From Mycobacterium florentinum (GTDB lineage Bacteria; Actinomycetota; Actinomycetes; Mycobacteriales; Mycobacteriaceae), in the NCBI RefSeq assembly GCF_010730355.1, contig NZ_AP022576.1, forward strand, positions 2,480,001 through 2,544,000: a stretch of DNA of 64,000 nucleotides, written 5' to 3'. The number at the start of each line of letters is the position of its first letter. Within the stretch, counting starts at the first letter, position 1. The position numbers and the translations under genes are program-made. Below are positions 12,225 through 22,543 of the stretch, in pieces. The notes under the pieces are model-generated. The model ran no database searches, was not told the DNA's origin, and saw only the letters and a list, made by a program, of their open reading frames with translations.

Positions 12225-13127
12225 ATGACAGACCAGATAACCGTCACCAAGCTGGGCAGCCGGATCGGCGCTCGGGTCGACGGGGTGCACCTCGGCGGGG
12301 ACCTCCACCCGGCCGCCGTCGAGGAGATCCGCCGGGCGCTGCTGACCCACAAGGTCATCTTCTTCCGGGGTCAGCACCACCTCGACGACCAGCAGCAGCT
12401 GGCATTCGGTGGGTTACTGGGCACACCCGTCGGGCACCCGGCGGCCGGCGCGCTCGCGGCCACCGGGGCACCGGTCATCACCCCGATCAACTCGGAGTAC
12501 GGCAAGGCCAACCGCTGGCACACCGATGTCACGTTCGCCGCGAACTACCCGGCGGCCTCGATCCTGCGCGCGGTCACCCTGCCCAGCTACGGCGGATCGA
12601 CGCTATGGGCCTCGACGGCCGCGGCCTACGAGGACCTGCCCGAGCCGCTCAAATGCCTTGTCGAAAACCTGTGGGCACTGCACACCAACCGCTACGACTA
12701 CGTGCCCGCCGAGGCCACCCTGGCGATGACCGACGCGCAGCGCGCGTTCCGGCAGGCGTTCGAGAAGCAGGACTTTCAGACCGAGCACCCGGTGGTGCGG
12801 GTGCACCCGGAGACCGGTGAGCGCACCCTGATCGCGGGCAATTTCGTGCGCAACTTCGTCGGCCTGGACAGCCACGAGTCGAGCGCGCTGCTGGAACTGT
12901 TGCAGCAGCGAATCACCAAGCCCGAGAACACCATTCGCTGGAACTGGGAGGCGGGCGACGTCGCCATCTGGGACAACCGGGCCACCCAGCACCGGGCGAT
13001 CGACGACTACGACGACCAGCCGCGGCTGATGCACCGGGTCACCCTGATGGGCGATGTGCCGGTCAACGTGCACGGCGAGCGCAGCCGGGTGGTCAAGGGC
13101 GCGCCGCTCGAGGTGATCGCGAGCTAG
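12225..13127 (+). CDS. Fe(II)/2-oxoglutarate-dependent dioxygenase, TauD/alkylsulfatase type (Rv3406-like)
   Basis: This 300-residue protein has the TauD fold signatures: the iron ligands His and Asp in RWHTDVTF, the distal His in TQHRAIDDY, and an Arg in [11 protein letters not shown] for 2-oxoglutarate. The M. tuberculosis homologue Rv3406 (about 295 residues) is known as a sulfate-ester dioxygenase that cleaves alkyl sulfates oxidatively. The ATG at 12225 is preceded by AAGGA with an 8-nt gap; longer upstream reading of the frame passes through the palindromic promoter region and is rejected. In M. tuberculosis the toxin-antitoxin pair Rv3407-Rv3408 lies between this gene and choD, but here the two genes are convergent. 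They even overlap at their stop codons, which share the palindrome CTAG (13124-13127). Confidence 0.9.
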   Translation: MTDQITVTKLGSRIGARVDGVHLGGDLHPAAVEEIRRALLTHKVIFFRGQHHLDDQQQLAFGGLLGTPVGHPAAGALAATGAPVITPINSEYGKANRWHTDVTFAANYPAASILRAVTLPSYGGSTLWASTAAAYEDLPEPLKCLVENLWALHTNRYDYVPAEATLAMTDAQRAFRQAFEKQDFQTEHPVVRVHPETGERTLIAGNFVRNFVGLDSHESSALLELLQQRITKPENTIRWNWEAGDVAIWDNRATQHRAIDDYDDQPRLMHRVTLMGDVPVNVHGERSRVVKGAPLEVIAS

Positions 13128-14863
13128 CCCGCGGTCGAGGTGACCGGATCGATCGGCAGCCAGCGCAGTGCGCCGGGCGCGTCGGCCGGCACCACCGGGT
13201 ACTTCGGCGCGATCGGGTCCAGCCGGCGGTAGGTATCGCCCTGCAGCGGCCGCTCATCGTTCTCGCCCTTGTTCGGCCACAGTGAGGCGGCCCGCTCGGC
13301 TTGCGCGGTGATCGACAGCGACGGGTTGACGCCCAGATTCGCCGAGATCGCGGCGCCGTCCACCACCAGCAGCGACGGATAGCCGTAGACGCGGTGGTAG
13401 GGGTCGATGACTCCGTGCTCGGGGCTGTCGCCGATCACCGCGCCGCCGAGGAAGTGCGCGGTCAGCGGAATGTTGAACAGCTCGCCCCAGGTCCCGCCGG
13501 CGACGCCGTCGATCTTGTCCGCGATGCGCCGGGTGACCTCGTTGCCCACCGGGATCCACGACGGGTTCGGCTCGCCGTGCCCCTGCTTGCTGGAATACCA
13601 ACGGATGCCCAGCTTTCCGCGCTTGGTGAATGTGGTGATCGAGTTGTCCAGATGCTGCATGACCAGCGCGATCACGGTGCGCTCGCTCCAGCGGCTGGGA
13701 TTGAGCAGCCGCAGCATCTTGCCGGGATCCGCACCGGCGTTGTCCAGCAGCTGCCGCCAGCGCGGCACGTCGGTGCCTTGCGGGCCGGGGCCGTCGGTCA
13801 TCAGGGTCTGCAGCAGCCCCATCGCGTTGGAGCCCTTGCCGTAACGCACGGGTTCGATGTGGGTATCGGCGGTCGGGTGAATCGACGACGTGATCGCCAC
13901 CCCGTGCGTCAGATCCAGGTCCGGTGAGACTTCCAACCGCCCGGCGCCGACGATCGACTCCGAGTTGGTCCGGGTCAATACGCCCAAACGTGTTGAGAGA
14001 CGAGGCAATCGGCCCGAATCCCGCATCTTGAACAGCAGATGCTGTGTCCCCCAGGTGCCGGCGGCCAGGATCAGGTGGCTCGCCGTGTAGGTGCGCCGGT
14101 CCCGGCGCAGCCAGCTTCCGGTGCGGACGGTGCGGACCTCCCACAGCCCATCGGAACGCTGCTCGAAGTTCTTCACCGTCGTCATCGGAATGATTTGCGC
14201 CCCAGCTGATTCCGCGAGACCCAGGTAGTTCTTCAGCAGCGTGTTCTTGGCGCCGAAGCGGCAGCCCGTCATGCAGCAGCCGCATTCCAGGCAGCCGGTG
14301 CGGTCGGGGCCCACGCCGCCGAAGAAAGGATCCGGCACCGTCTTTCCGGGCGTCTTGGTCCCGTCGGGCCCGAAGAACACCCCGACCGGGGTGGGCACGA
14401 AGGTGTCTCCGCAGCCCATCTCGTCGGCGACCTCCTTGACGATCCGGTCGGCGTCGGTGAAGGTCGGGTTCTCCACCACGCCCAGCATCCGCTGCGCCTG
14501 CCGGTAGTGCGGCATCAGCTCACTGCGCCAGTCGGTGATGTGGCGCCACTGCTGATCGTTGAAGAACGGATCCGGCGGCACGTAGAGCGTGTTGGCGTAG
14601 TTCAACGACCCGCCGCCGACCCCGGCGCCGGCCAGGATCATCACGTTTTTGAGCGGGTGAATCCGCTGAATGCCGTAGCAACCGAGCCTGGGCGCCCAGA
14701 GGAACTTGCGCAGATTCCACGACGTCTTGGCGAACTCGTCGTCGGCATAGCGGCGGCCGGCTTCCAAAACGCCTACGCGGTAACCCTTTTCGGTCAACCG
14801 GAGCGCGGTGACACTGCCGCCGAACCCCGAACCAATGATCAGGACGTCATAATCTGGCTTCAT
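13124..14863 (-). CDS. choD: Cholesterol oxidase family GMC flavoprotein (ChoD)
   Basis: A 579-residue FAD oxidoreductase matching M. tuberculosis ChoD (Rv3409c, 578 residues) in length and position. The FAD-binding GSGFGGS is at residues 11-17, and a cysteine-rich segment [10 protein letters not shown] in the middle is typical of this subgroup of GMC-like oxidases. The C-terminal part contains HFLGGAVIG and [15 protein letters not shown], which close the FAD site. The family oxidises 3-beta-hydroxysterols, although the true role of mycobacterial ChoD is debated because steroid ring degradation uses a different dehydrogenase. Two starts are close together: GTG at 14869 and ATG at 14863; I chose the ATG because it gives the usual N-terminus. 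The gene belongs to the conserved core block and is not evidence that the distant Mce operon is a sterol importer. Confidence 0.9.
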   Translation of the reverse strand: MKPDYDVLIIGSGFGGSVTALRLTEKGYRVGVLEAGRRYADDEFAKTSWNLRKFLWAPRLGCYGIQRIHPLKNVMILAGAGVGGGSLNYANTLYVPPDPFFNDQQWRHITDWRSELMPHYRQAQRMLGVVENPTFTDADRIVKEVADEMGCGDTFVPTPVGVFFGPDGTKTPGKTVPDPFFGGVGPDRTGCLECGCCMTGCRFGAKNTLLKNYLGLAESAGAQIIPMTTVKNFEQRSDGLWEVRTVRTGSWLRRDRRTYTASHLILAAGTWGTQHLLFKMRDSGRLPRLSTRLGVLTRTNSESIVGAGRLEVSPDLDLTHGVAITSSIHPTADTHIEPVRYGKGSNAMGLLQTLMTDGPGPQGTDVPRWRQLLDNAGADPGKMLRLLNPSRWSERTVIALVMQHLDNSITTFTKRGKLGIRWYSSKQGHGEPNPSWIPVGNEVTRRIADKIDGVAGGTWGELFNIPLTAHFLGGAVIGDSPEHGVIDPYHRVYGYPSLLVVDGAAISANLGVNPSLSITAQAERAASLWPNKGENDERPLQGDTYRRLDPIAPKYPVVPADAPGALRWLPIDPVTSTAG

Positions 14864-14904
14864 CCCCACCAGTATGAACTTACCGGCCAGTAACGAGCTA
14901 GCCC

Positions 14905-16032
14905 CTAAATCCCTACGGTCAGGCCGACCTTCTGGAATTCCTTGAGGTCACAGTAGCCGGCCTTGGCCATCGATCGGCGCAGGCCACCGAGCAGATTCAG
15001 GCTGCCGAACGGGTCGTCGGAGGGTCCGTTGAGCACCTGTTCGAGCGGCGGCCGCTCGCCGACGGCGATCTGCAGCAGCGCCCCGCGCGGCAACGACGGG
15101 TGTGCGGCCGCGGTGGGCCAGTACCAGCCTCCGCCGAGCGCCTCATCGCTTTCGGCCAGCGGGGTGCCCAGCACCACCGCGTCGGCACCGCAGGCGATGG
15201 CCTTGGCCAGCTCGCCGGAGGTGTGGATGTCACCGTCGGCCAGCACGTGCACGTACCGGCCTCCGGTCTCGTCGAGGTATTCGCGGCGGGCGGCGGCGGC
15301 GTCGGCGATCGCGGTGGCCATCGGCACGCTGATGCCCAGCACCTCGTCGCTGGTGGTGACACCCCGGGTGGAGCCGTAGCCGACGATGACGCCGGCGGCG
15401 CCGGTGCGCATCAGGTGCAGCGCGGTGCGGTGATCGAGTACACCACCGGCCACCACCGGCACGTCGAGTTCGGAGATGAAGGTCTTCAGGTTGAGCGGTT
15501 CGCCGTTGGAGGCGACCCGTTCGGCCGAGATGATCGTGCCCTGGATGACCAGCAGGTCGATGCCGGCCTGCAGCAGCACGGGGGTCAGTGCCTGCGCATT
15601 TTGCGGGCTCAGGCGGACCGCGGTGGTCACCCCGGCCTCGCGGATGCGGGCCACCGCGGCGCCCAGCAAGTCCGGGTTCAGCGGCGCCGCGTGCAGTTCC
15701 TGCAGCAGCCGGATCGACGCCGACGGTTCGGGCTCCTTTTCGGCGGCCTCGACCAGCTGCGCGATCTTGGCCTGCACGTCGGCATGCCGGCCGATCAGCC
15801 CCTCGCCGTTGAGCACGCCCAGCCCGCCGAGCCGGCCCAGCTCGATCGCGAACTCCGGCGACACCAACGCATCGGTCGGGTGCGCCACGACGGGGATCTC
15901 GAACCGGTAGGCGTCCAGCTGCCAGGTGGTCGACACGTCCTGCGACGAGCGGGTACGGCGGGACGGGACGATGCTGACTTCGCTGAGCTCGTAGGTGCGA
16001 CGGGCGACTCTGCCCATCCCGATCTCGACCAT
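14905..16032 (-). CDS. guaB3: IMP dehydrogenase family protein GuaB3
   Basis: The 375-residue protein beginning MVEIGMGRVARRTYELS matches mycobacterial GuaB3 (Rv3410c) closely along its length. It has the TIM-barrel fold of the IMP dehydrogenase/GMP reductase family and the phosphate-binding segments VPVVAGGV and GAAGVIVGYGS. It lacks both the CBS domains and the catalytic GPGSICTTR loop seen in the neighbouring GuaB2. Its reaction is therefore not certain, and it is generally thought not to be the main IMP dehydrogenase. A GTG at 16050 would add six residues and overlap the guaB2 stop as GTGA, giving coupling. The internal ATG at 16032 gives the length usually annotated. It follows guaB2 directly in the same operon. 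Confidence 0.9.
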   Translation of the reverse strand: MVEIGMGRVARRTYELSEVSIVPSRRTRSSQDVSTTWQLDAYRFEIPVVAHPTDALVSPEFAIELGRLGGLGVLNGEGLIGRHADVQAKIAQLVEAAEKEPEPSASIRLLQELHAAPLNPDLLGAAVARIREAGVTTAVRLSPQNAQALTPVLLQAGIDLLVIQGTIISAERVASNGEPLNLKTFISELDVPVVAGGVLDHRTALHLMRTGAAGVIVGYGSTRGVTTSDEVLGISVPMATAIADAAAARREYLDETGGRYVHVLADGDIHTSGELAKAIACGADAVVLGTPLAESDEALGGGWYWPTAAAHPSLPRGALLQIAVGERPPLEQVLNGPSDDPFGSLNLLGGLRRSMAKAGYCDLKEFQKVGLTVGI

Positions 16033-16046
16033 GTTGAGTTCGCTGC

Positions 16047-18221
<2,175 letters not shown>

Positions 18222-18251
18222 TTAGGGCGTATTACCGGGCGCGACCGATGA

Positions 18252-18989
18252 CTAGTGCCGGTGGTGACTCGGAGCAGGACTTGGGGTTTGGCTGGGCGCG
18301 GGCAGGGTTGCGCTCGGGGTGATTGCCTTCGGAATCGACGAAACCTGGGACTGCGGAGCCGGAAGCACCGCGGAGCTCGGCGCGGGTGCGGCCGGCGGGA
18401 GCGTCGCGTTCGGATCCCGCGAATCGACTTTCGCGTTCAGCAGATCGATCTCGTCCAGCAGCTCTTTTCGGCCGGCGCTGTCGTTCAACGACTGCACGGT
18501 GCTGCTGACTTCCGCCAGCTGATTCTCGGCCTGGGTCCATTGACCCTTGTCGATCAGTTGCTGCACCTTCGCGAGATCCGCCTTGGCGGACAACATGGTC
18601 TGGTTCTGGTTGACCCGGGGCTCGTCGAAGAACATCGAGTGCAGGCCGTAGAGCGTCCCACCCGGACGCGCCTCGACCACCATGGCGCCGAACCCGCTGA
18701 GGGCGATCAACGTCGCCGCCACCGAGGCGACCGTTGCCAGGCCGCGACGGCTGCGCCGCTGCTCGATCATTCCGGCGCGCAGCGCCCCCACGGCTTCCTC
18801 CGGCGACACCAGCGCACTGGCCGGTGGCCAGCGCAAGTCGTCGCGCCAGTCCCCCAGCAGGGCGGCCAGCGCGTCGTCGTTGGGATCGTCGACGTCGATC
18901 GGCTGACGTTCGGCCAGCGCATCAAGGAGCAGATCGGTCCGGCTCAACTCGTCGAGCCCCGGTCGGTCTGTGAAACCAGATTCAGGCAT
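18252..18989 (-). CDS. rsdA: Anti-sigma-D factor RsdA
   Basis: A 245-residue membrane protein encoded directly after sigD, with an 8-bp overlap. The N-terminal cytoplasmic part contains LSRTDLLLDALAERQP and WRDDLRWPP, the region that binds sigma-D in the M. tuberculosis homologue Rv3413c. One transmembrane helix spans about residues 83-105 (ATVASVAATLIALSGFGAMV). An extracytoplasmic segment follows, with a helical part and a long Pro/Ala/Ser-rich tail ending in HHRH. In M. tuberculosis the factor holds SigD inactive and is removed by regulated proteolysis. The ATG at 18989 is used; a TTG at 19004 would extend it further into sigD and is less likely. It is shorter than the roughly 299-residue M. 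tuberculosis protein, mainly in the low-complexity tail. Confidence 0.9.
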   Translation of the reverse strand: MPESGFTDRPGLDELSRTDLLLDALAERQPIDVDDPNDDALAALLGDWRDDLRWPPASALVSPEEAVGALRAGMIEQRRSRRGLATVASVAATLIALSGFGAMVVEARPGGTLYGLHSMFFDEPRVNQNQTMLSAKADLAKVQQLIDKGQWTQAENQLAEVSSTVQSLNDSAGRKELLDEIDLLNAKVDSRDPNATLPPAAPAPSSAVLPAPQSQVSSIPKAITPSATLPAPSQTPSPAPSHHRH

Positions 18990-19557
18990 AGTCCCCCGCC
19001 GCAACCATCTCGGATTTGAGCCGCGACAAAGCTCGGTGCTGTGCTACCCGAACGGCTCCTGGTGTCGCGCCGACGGCGGCGGCAGTCTCTTCCGCAGAGA
19101 GGCCGACGACGACGCGAAGGATCAGAATCTCGCGTTGCTTGGCGGGAAGGATGTCGAGCAATTCGTTCATCCGGCTGACCGAGTCGGCTTCGAGAGCGCG
19201 CTGCTCGGGGCCCGCCTCGGACGACCAGCGCTCGGGAACGGATTCGGACGGGTAGGCGAGATCGCGGCCGGCAGCGCGATGGGCGTCGGCCACTTTGTGC
19301 GCCGCAATGCCATATAGGAAGGCCAGAAAGGGGCGTCCTCGATCGCGGTAACGCGGCAGGGCCGTAAGCGTCGCCAAGCACACCTCCTGAGCCACATCGT
19401 CGGCTGTCAGGCCACCCCGCTCGACGGTGCCGACTCGCGCCCGGCAATATCGCACCACAATCGGGCGGATGGTCTCCAGCACCTCCCGTAGGGCGTTTCC
19501 GTCTCCCGCTACGGCTTCGGCAACCACAGCGTCGAGACGTTCACCTTGAATTGTCAT
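18982..19557 (-). CDS. sigD: ECF RNA polymerase sigma factor SigD
   Basis: An extracytoplasmic-function sigma factor with region 2 (LTADDVAQEVCLATLTAL, PFLAFLYGIAAHKVADAHR) and region 4 (LLDILPAKQREILILRVV, VGATPGAVRVAQHRALSRL). It is regulated by the overlapping anti-sigma gene rsdA. The start is placed at the ATG at 19557 (MTIQGERL), giving 191 residues, because a GGAG lies about 10 bases upstream. The longer annotation used for M. tuberculosis would read that ribosome-binding site as coding sequence (TLEIPPS). The similarity to M. tuberculosis SigD does continue a few codons upstream of this ATG, so a longer form remains possible. Confidence 0.92.
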   Translation of the reverse strand: MTIQGERLDAVVAEAVAGDGNALREVLETIRPIVVRYCRARVGTVERGGLTADDVAQEVCLATLTALPRYRDRGRPFLAFLYGIAAHKVADAHRAAGRDLAYPSESVPERWSSEAGPEQRALEADSVSRMNELLDILPAKQREILILRVVVGLSAEETAAAVGATPGAVRVAQHRALSRLKSEMVAAGDYA

Positions 19558-19637
19558 CGACGGCGGTATCTCCAACGTTACAAACCGGACACATCGCGGG
19601 CTAACTCTCTCGATGACAATAACGGCCGAAAGCCGTT

Positions 19638-20453
19638 TCAGCCGGAAGGCCACGTTCCACCGGCGCGCCGCACCTGGCCTGCGCAGATATCCCTAATTTC
19701 AGCCATTTTGGGCGCGGAAATCGTGACGCTGCCGATATCAAACAGCAAGCAGGCCGATGCCCATCGCAGCGGTATCAGCCCCAGACGGCCGGTGGCGTCC
19801 AAAGCGACCTCGCCGACGGTGCGGGCGTGGTCGATCGCGCCCGCACTGCACAGCGCGGCGGCGAGCACCACGTCGCTCTTGACCCGGTGCCGCTCCGAGC
19901 CGTATTTCATGGCCCGCGCGAGCTCGACGGCTTGCTCGGCATGACGGACGGCGGCCGCGCCGTCGCCGCGTGCCATCGCCAATTCGGCAGCCACCCATCG
20001 TCGGCGCACCGGCAGCCGCTCAGGCACGCCCGCCGCCAACTCCAAGTCCGCGCGTGCCAACAATGTTGCGGCTGCACCGAAACGGCCGACGCCCAATGCG
20101 TCGGCCGCCAGTCCGATCAGCGCATCGGCGCGGGCTTCGGGATCGCGGCCCGCCAGCGCGAGGGCACGACCGTCCCAGCCCCGGGCCCGCGCGTGCCAAC
20201 CGAGTTGGCGCAGAAACGATCCCTGCGTGCTGTGGGCCAGCGAGACCAAGCGGCCGGCCGAAACGCTGCGCCGTAACACCGCGAGGTCTTGGTAGGCGCT
20301 GCCGTAGCGGCCCTGCCCGCCGGCCGCGACGGCACGCAGCCAGAGTTCGCTTGACGTGGTCGCCGTCGGCAGCGGCCAACGGTCCGGCTGGTCTCCGAAC
20401 GCGGCCGCGGCCAGCGTCGGGTCAACCGTCGAAGTGTGACGAGTTTCAATCAC
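19638..20453 (-). CDS. Conserved hypothetical protein, Rv3415c-like, helical TPR-type repeats
   Basis: A 271-residue protein beginning at a GTG (20453), in the position of Rv3415c between sigD and whiB3. The sequence is a run of Ala/Leu-rich amphipathic helices with regular spacing (LVSLAHSTQGSFLRQLGWHARA, ADALIGLAADALG, VRHAEQAVELARAM, DHARTVGEVALDATG). This suggests a tetratricopeptide-like solenoid for protein binding. No catalytic motif, signal peptide or membrane helix is visible. It precedes sigD by about 80 bp on the same strand and could share its transcript. Function unknown. Confidence 0.8.
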   Translation of the reverse strand: MIETRHTSTVDPTLAAAAFGDQPDRWPLPTATTSSELWLRAVAAGGQGRYGSAYQDLAVLRRSVSAGRLVSLAHSTQGSFLRQLGWHARARGWDGRALALAGRDPEARADALIGLAADALGVGRFGAAATLLARADLELAAGVPERLPVRRRWVAAELAMARGDGAAAVRHAEQAVELARAMKYGSERHRVKSDVVLAAALCSAGAIDHARTVGEVALDATGRLGLIPLRWASACLLFDIGSVTISAPKMAEIRDICAGQVRRAGGTWPSG

Positions 20454-20809
20454 GGTGATAGTAGTAAACAGTTCGTGCTGTTGGTGTTACTGAAATGTTA
20501 ATCACGATCAGCTCTGTAATAAATGGCTCTTCCTGGTCCTTGTGCTCTGAGCTGGGAAATCTCGGTTTGATCAAGTGCCTGGTAGCACCGTTCTCCTACG
20601 CCAAATGCGTGGCGGATGAACGCGGAGTTAATTCTGTTCCAACCCCTATATATTTTGTCACACTAAGCGCCTATTGACGGAAATTCACCGGCCCACCTAA
20701 GTTCTAGCAATGACGGGTAGTCATCGGTGACGCCGCCCTTAAATCAGTTGCACACTCACTTTGCGAACCCAAACCCCCCGTGGGTGCGCCGTGCAGGAGG
20801 GAACTAGCC
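20454..20809. other. AT-richer intergenic region upstream of whiB3
   Basis: This 356-bp stretch between the divergent Rv3415c-like gene and whiB3 is clearly richer in A and T than its surroundings, for example around 20500-20530 and CCCTATATATTTTGTCAC at 20643-20660. I see no coding frame with a plausible start. A long regulatory leader is expected here, since whiB3 of M. tuberculosis has a complex upstream region. A short imperfect inverted repeat around GGTAGTCATCGGTGACG (20716-20732) could be an operator. The strong AGGAGG at 20795-20800 is the whiB3 ribosome-binding site. Confidence 0.6.
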
Positions 20810-21118
20810 ATGCCACAGCCGGAGCAGCTACCTGGGCCCAACGCGGACATCTGGAACTGGCAACTGCAGGGACTGTGCCGCGGTGTCGACTCGTCGATGT
20901 TCTTTCATCCCGACGGCGAACGTGGCCGCGCCCGCATGCAGCGTGAGCAGCGCGCCAAGGAGATGTGCCGGCACTGCCCGGTGATCCAGCAGTGCCGGTC
21001 GCACGCACTCGATGTCGGTGAGCCGTACGGGGTTTGGGGCGGCCTGTCCGAATCCGAGCGCGACATGCTGCTGAAGGGCGACATCGGCCGCAACCGCGGC
21101 ATCCGCCGCTCGGCCTAG
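20810..21118 (+). CDS. whiB3: Iron-sulfur redox regulator WhiB3
   Basis: A 102-residue WhiB-family protein with the four cluster ligands Cys23, Cys53, Cys56 and Cys62 (MCRHC and QQC) and the GVWGG turn at 74-78, followed by a basic DNA-binding tail. It is nearly identical to M. tuberculosis WhiB3, which senses nitric oxide, oxygen and redox state, adjusts lipid metabolism and binds sigma factor SigA. The ATG at 20810 follows AGGAGG with a 9-nt gap, which decides the start against an earlier in-frame codon at 20780. This is the last gene of the conserved core block; the catabolic region begins immediately downstream. Confidence 0.97.
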   Translation: MPQPEQLPGPNADIWNWQLQGLCRGVDSSMFFHPDGERGRARMQREQRAKEMCRHCPVIQQCRSHALDVGEPYGVWGGLSESERDMLLKGDIGRNRGIRRSA

Positions 21119-21193
21119 TCCGGGGACGCGTCGACTCCAGCTGACGTCGTGCGTTGTCGCCGATCACCGGGTCGTCGTCACTAGAGTCCGAAT

Positions 21194-22193
21194 ATGGACA
21201 TCTCGTGTGCATTCGCGACGTCGTCGAACACCCCGGCCCACGCGGAGCTCGCCGAAGCGCTGGGCTACCAGCGGGCTCTACGACTCTCCGGCCCTCTACC
21301 CGGATGTATGGATGATTCTCAGCCGCTGCGCGCAATGCACGTCGCGGATCGGCCTGGGGCCCGGGGTGCTCGTTCCGAGCCTGCGGCATCCGATGGTGAA
21401 CGCCGCCGCGATCGCCGAGCTGGAAAGCCAGGCGCCGGGGCGCGTCGCGGTGGCGATCGGTTCGGGTTTCACCGGCCGGATGTCGCTGGGCCAGCGGGCC
21501 ATGCCGTGGCGGCTGGTGGCCGAATACGTACGGTGCTTGCGCGCCCTGCTGGCCGGCGAAACAGCCGAGTGGGAGGGCGCGAAAATCGGTATGTTGCAGC
21601 TTCCCGGTTTCGGGGCGAAGCGACCGATCGAGGTACCGATACTGATCGGCGCCGACGGCCCGAAGGGGCTGGCCGTTGCGGCGGAACTCGGCGACGGCGT
21701 CTTCTCCGCGGCCGTTCCGCAGGCCGAGGCTGCCAAGATCGCCGACTGGCGGGCGCTGTTGTGCTTCGGGACCGTGCTCGACGACGGTGAGGAGCTGACC
21801 TCCCCGCGCGCCATCGATGCCGCAGGGCCCGCCGCGGCGGTTCTGTATCACGCTATGTATGAGCGCGGCGGTGCCGAGGCAGTCGACGCGCTGCCCGGTG
21901 GGCAAGGCTGGCGCGAGGCAATCGAGGCCTACCCGACCGACGAGCGGCACCTCGCGATCCATCGCGGACATCTCGTCAAGGCAAATGTGAGCGACGAGCT
22001 ACACCTCGTCGAGCTGATCCCGTTCGCGAGCTCGATGGCGTTGACCGGCACCGCCGGCGAGTTGCCGGAGAAGATCGCCGGACTCGCCGCACAGGGCGTC
22101 ACCGAGATCGTCTACCAGCCAGCCGGATCCGACATCGAGCGGGAACTCACGGTGTTCGCGTCGGCCGCCGGTCTGCGTGAACCGCCCTCATGA
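21194..22193 (+). pseudogene. Luciferase-like (LLM class) monooxygenase, frameshifted near the N-terminus
   Basis: The N-terminal start of an LLM flavin/F420-dependent oxidoreductase (MDISCAFATSSNTPAHAELAEALGY) is encoded from the ATG at 21194. The rest (LYDSPALYPDVWMILS onward) continues in a different frame from about 21276. The break is at cag-cgg-g-ctc-tac (21269-21281), where related proteins read roughly QRAWLYDSPA. A short deletion, net one base out of frame, fits. The downstream part is otherwise intact to the TGA at 22191-22193 and retains typical blocks such as GLGPGVLVPSLRHP and IGSGFTGRMSLG. Either the gene is dead or the break is a sequencing error. The family oxidises small organic substrates with FMNH2 or F420H2; the substrate is unknown. 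Confidence 0.75.
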
Positions 22194-22329
22194 TGGCCTC
22201 GGTCCGAGAAGAGTTGCCGGCCAACTCGAATGGAATGGTCCCCACACCGCCGGCCCGGCGCATGCGCCGTTCCTGCAGAAGCATCACCGCGGTGTAGCCA
22301 ACGAACGCCAGTATCGATGCCCCGGCCTT
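22189..22329 (-). pseudogene. N-terminal fragment of a small membrane protein, paralogous to the gene at 62984-63457
   Basis: The minus strand encodes a segment (KAGASILAFVGYTAVMLLQE through FELAGNSSRTEAIM) that aligns to the first third of the protein at 62984-63457 (LGASGLAF ... FELAGNASRAEAIM). The similarity stops at the IM residues, exactly where the LLM pseudogene ends, and the remaining two thirds are absent. The two copies differ at many bases, so this is an old remnant and not a recent duplicate. It has no credible start codon of its own. Confidence 0.65.
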
Positions 22330-22530
22330 ATCGAGACTCCCTTGATCACCGACTTTCAAACATCCATTGGTACGCCGAGCGCACTGGCATTTCTGGGCTC
22401 CGATGCCGCCAGCTACATCAACGGAACCAACCTGCTCGTCGACAACGGATTCTCAGCAGCCGTCACCACCAACCAGATTGACTACTCAAGCTTGCCGGCG
22501 GTTGACGCATTGACCAACTCCTCGGCCTGA
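22318..22530 (+). pseudogene. C-terminal fragment of a short-chain dehydrogenase/reductase
   Basis: Only the end of an SDR is present: CPGLIETPLIT (usually the loop after the catalytic Tyr/Lys) followed by FLGSDAASYINGTNLLVDNG, the standard SDR C-terminus. The Rossmann motif and catalytic residues are missing. The fragment abuts the membrane-protein fragment on the other strand, marking a deletion or recombination junction at about 22.32 kb. It is not expected to make an active enzyme. Confidence 0.7.
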
Positions 22531-22543
22531 TGGCCGTGCCGCA

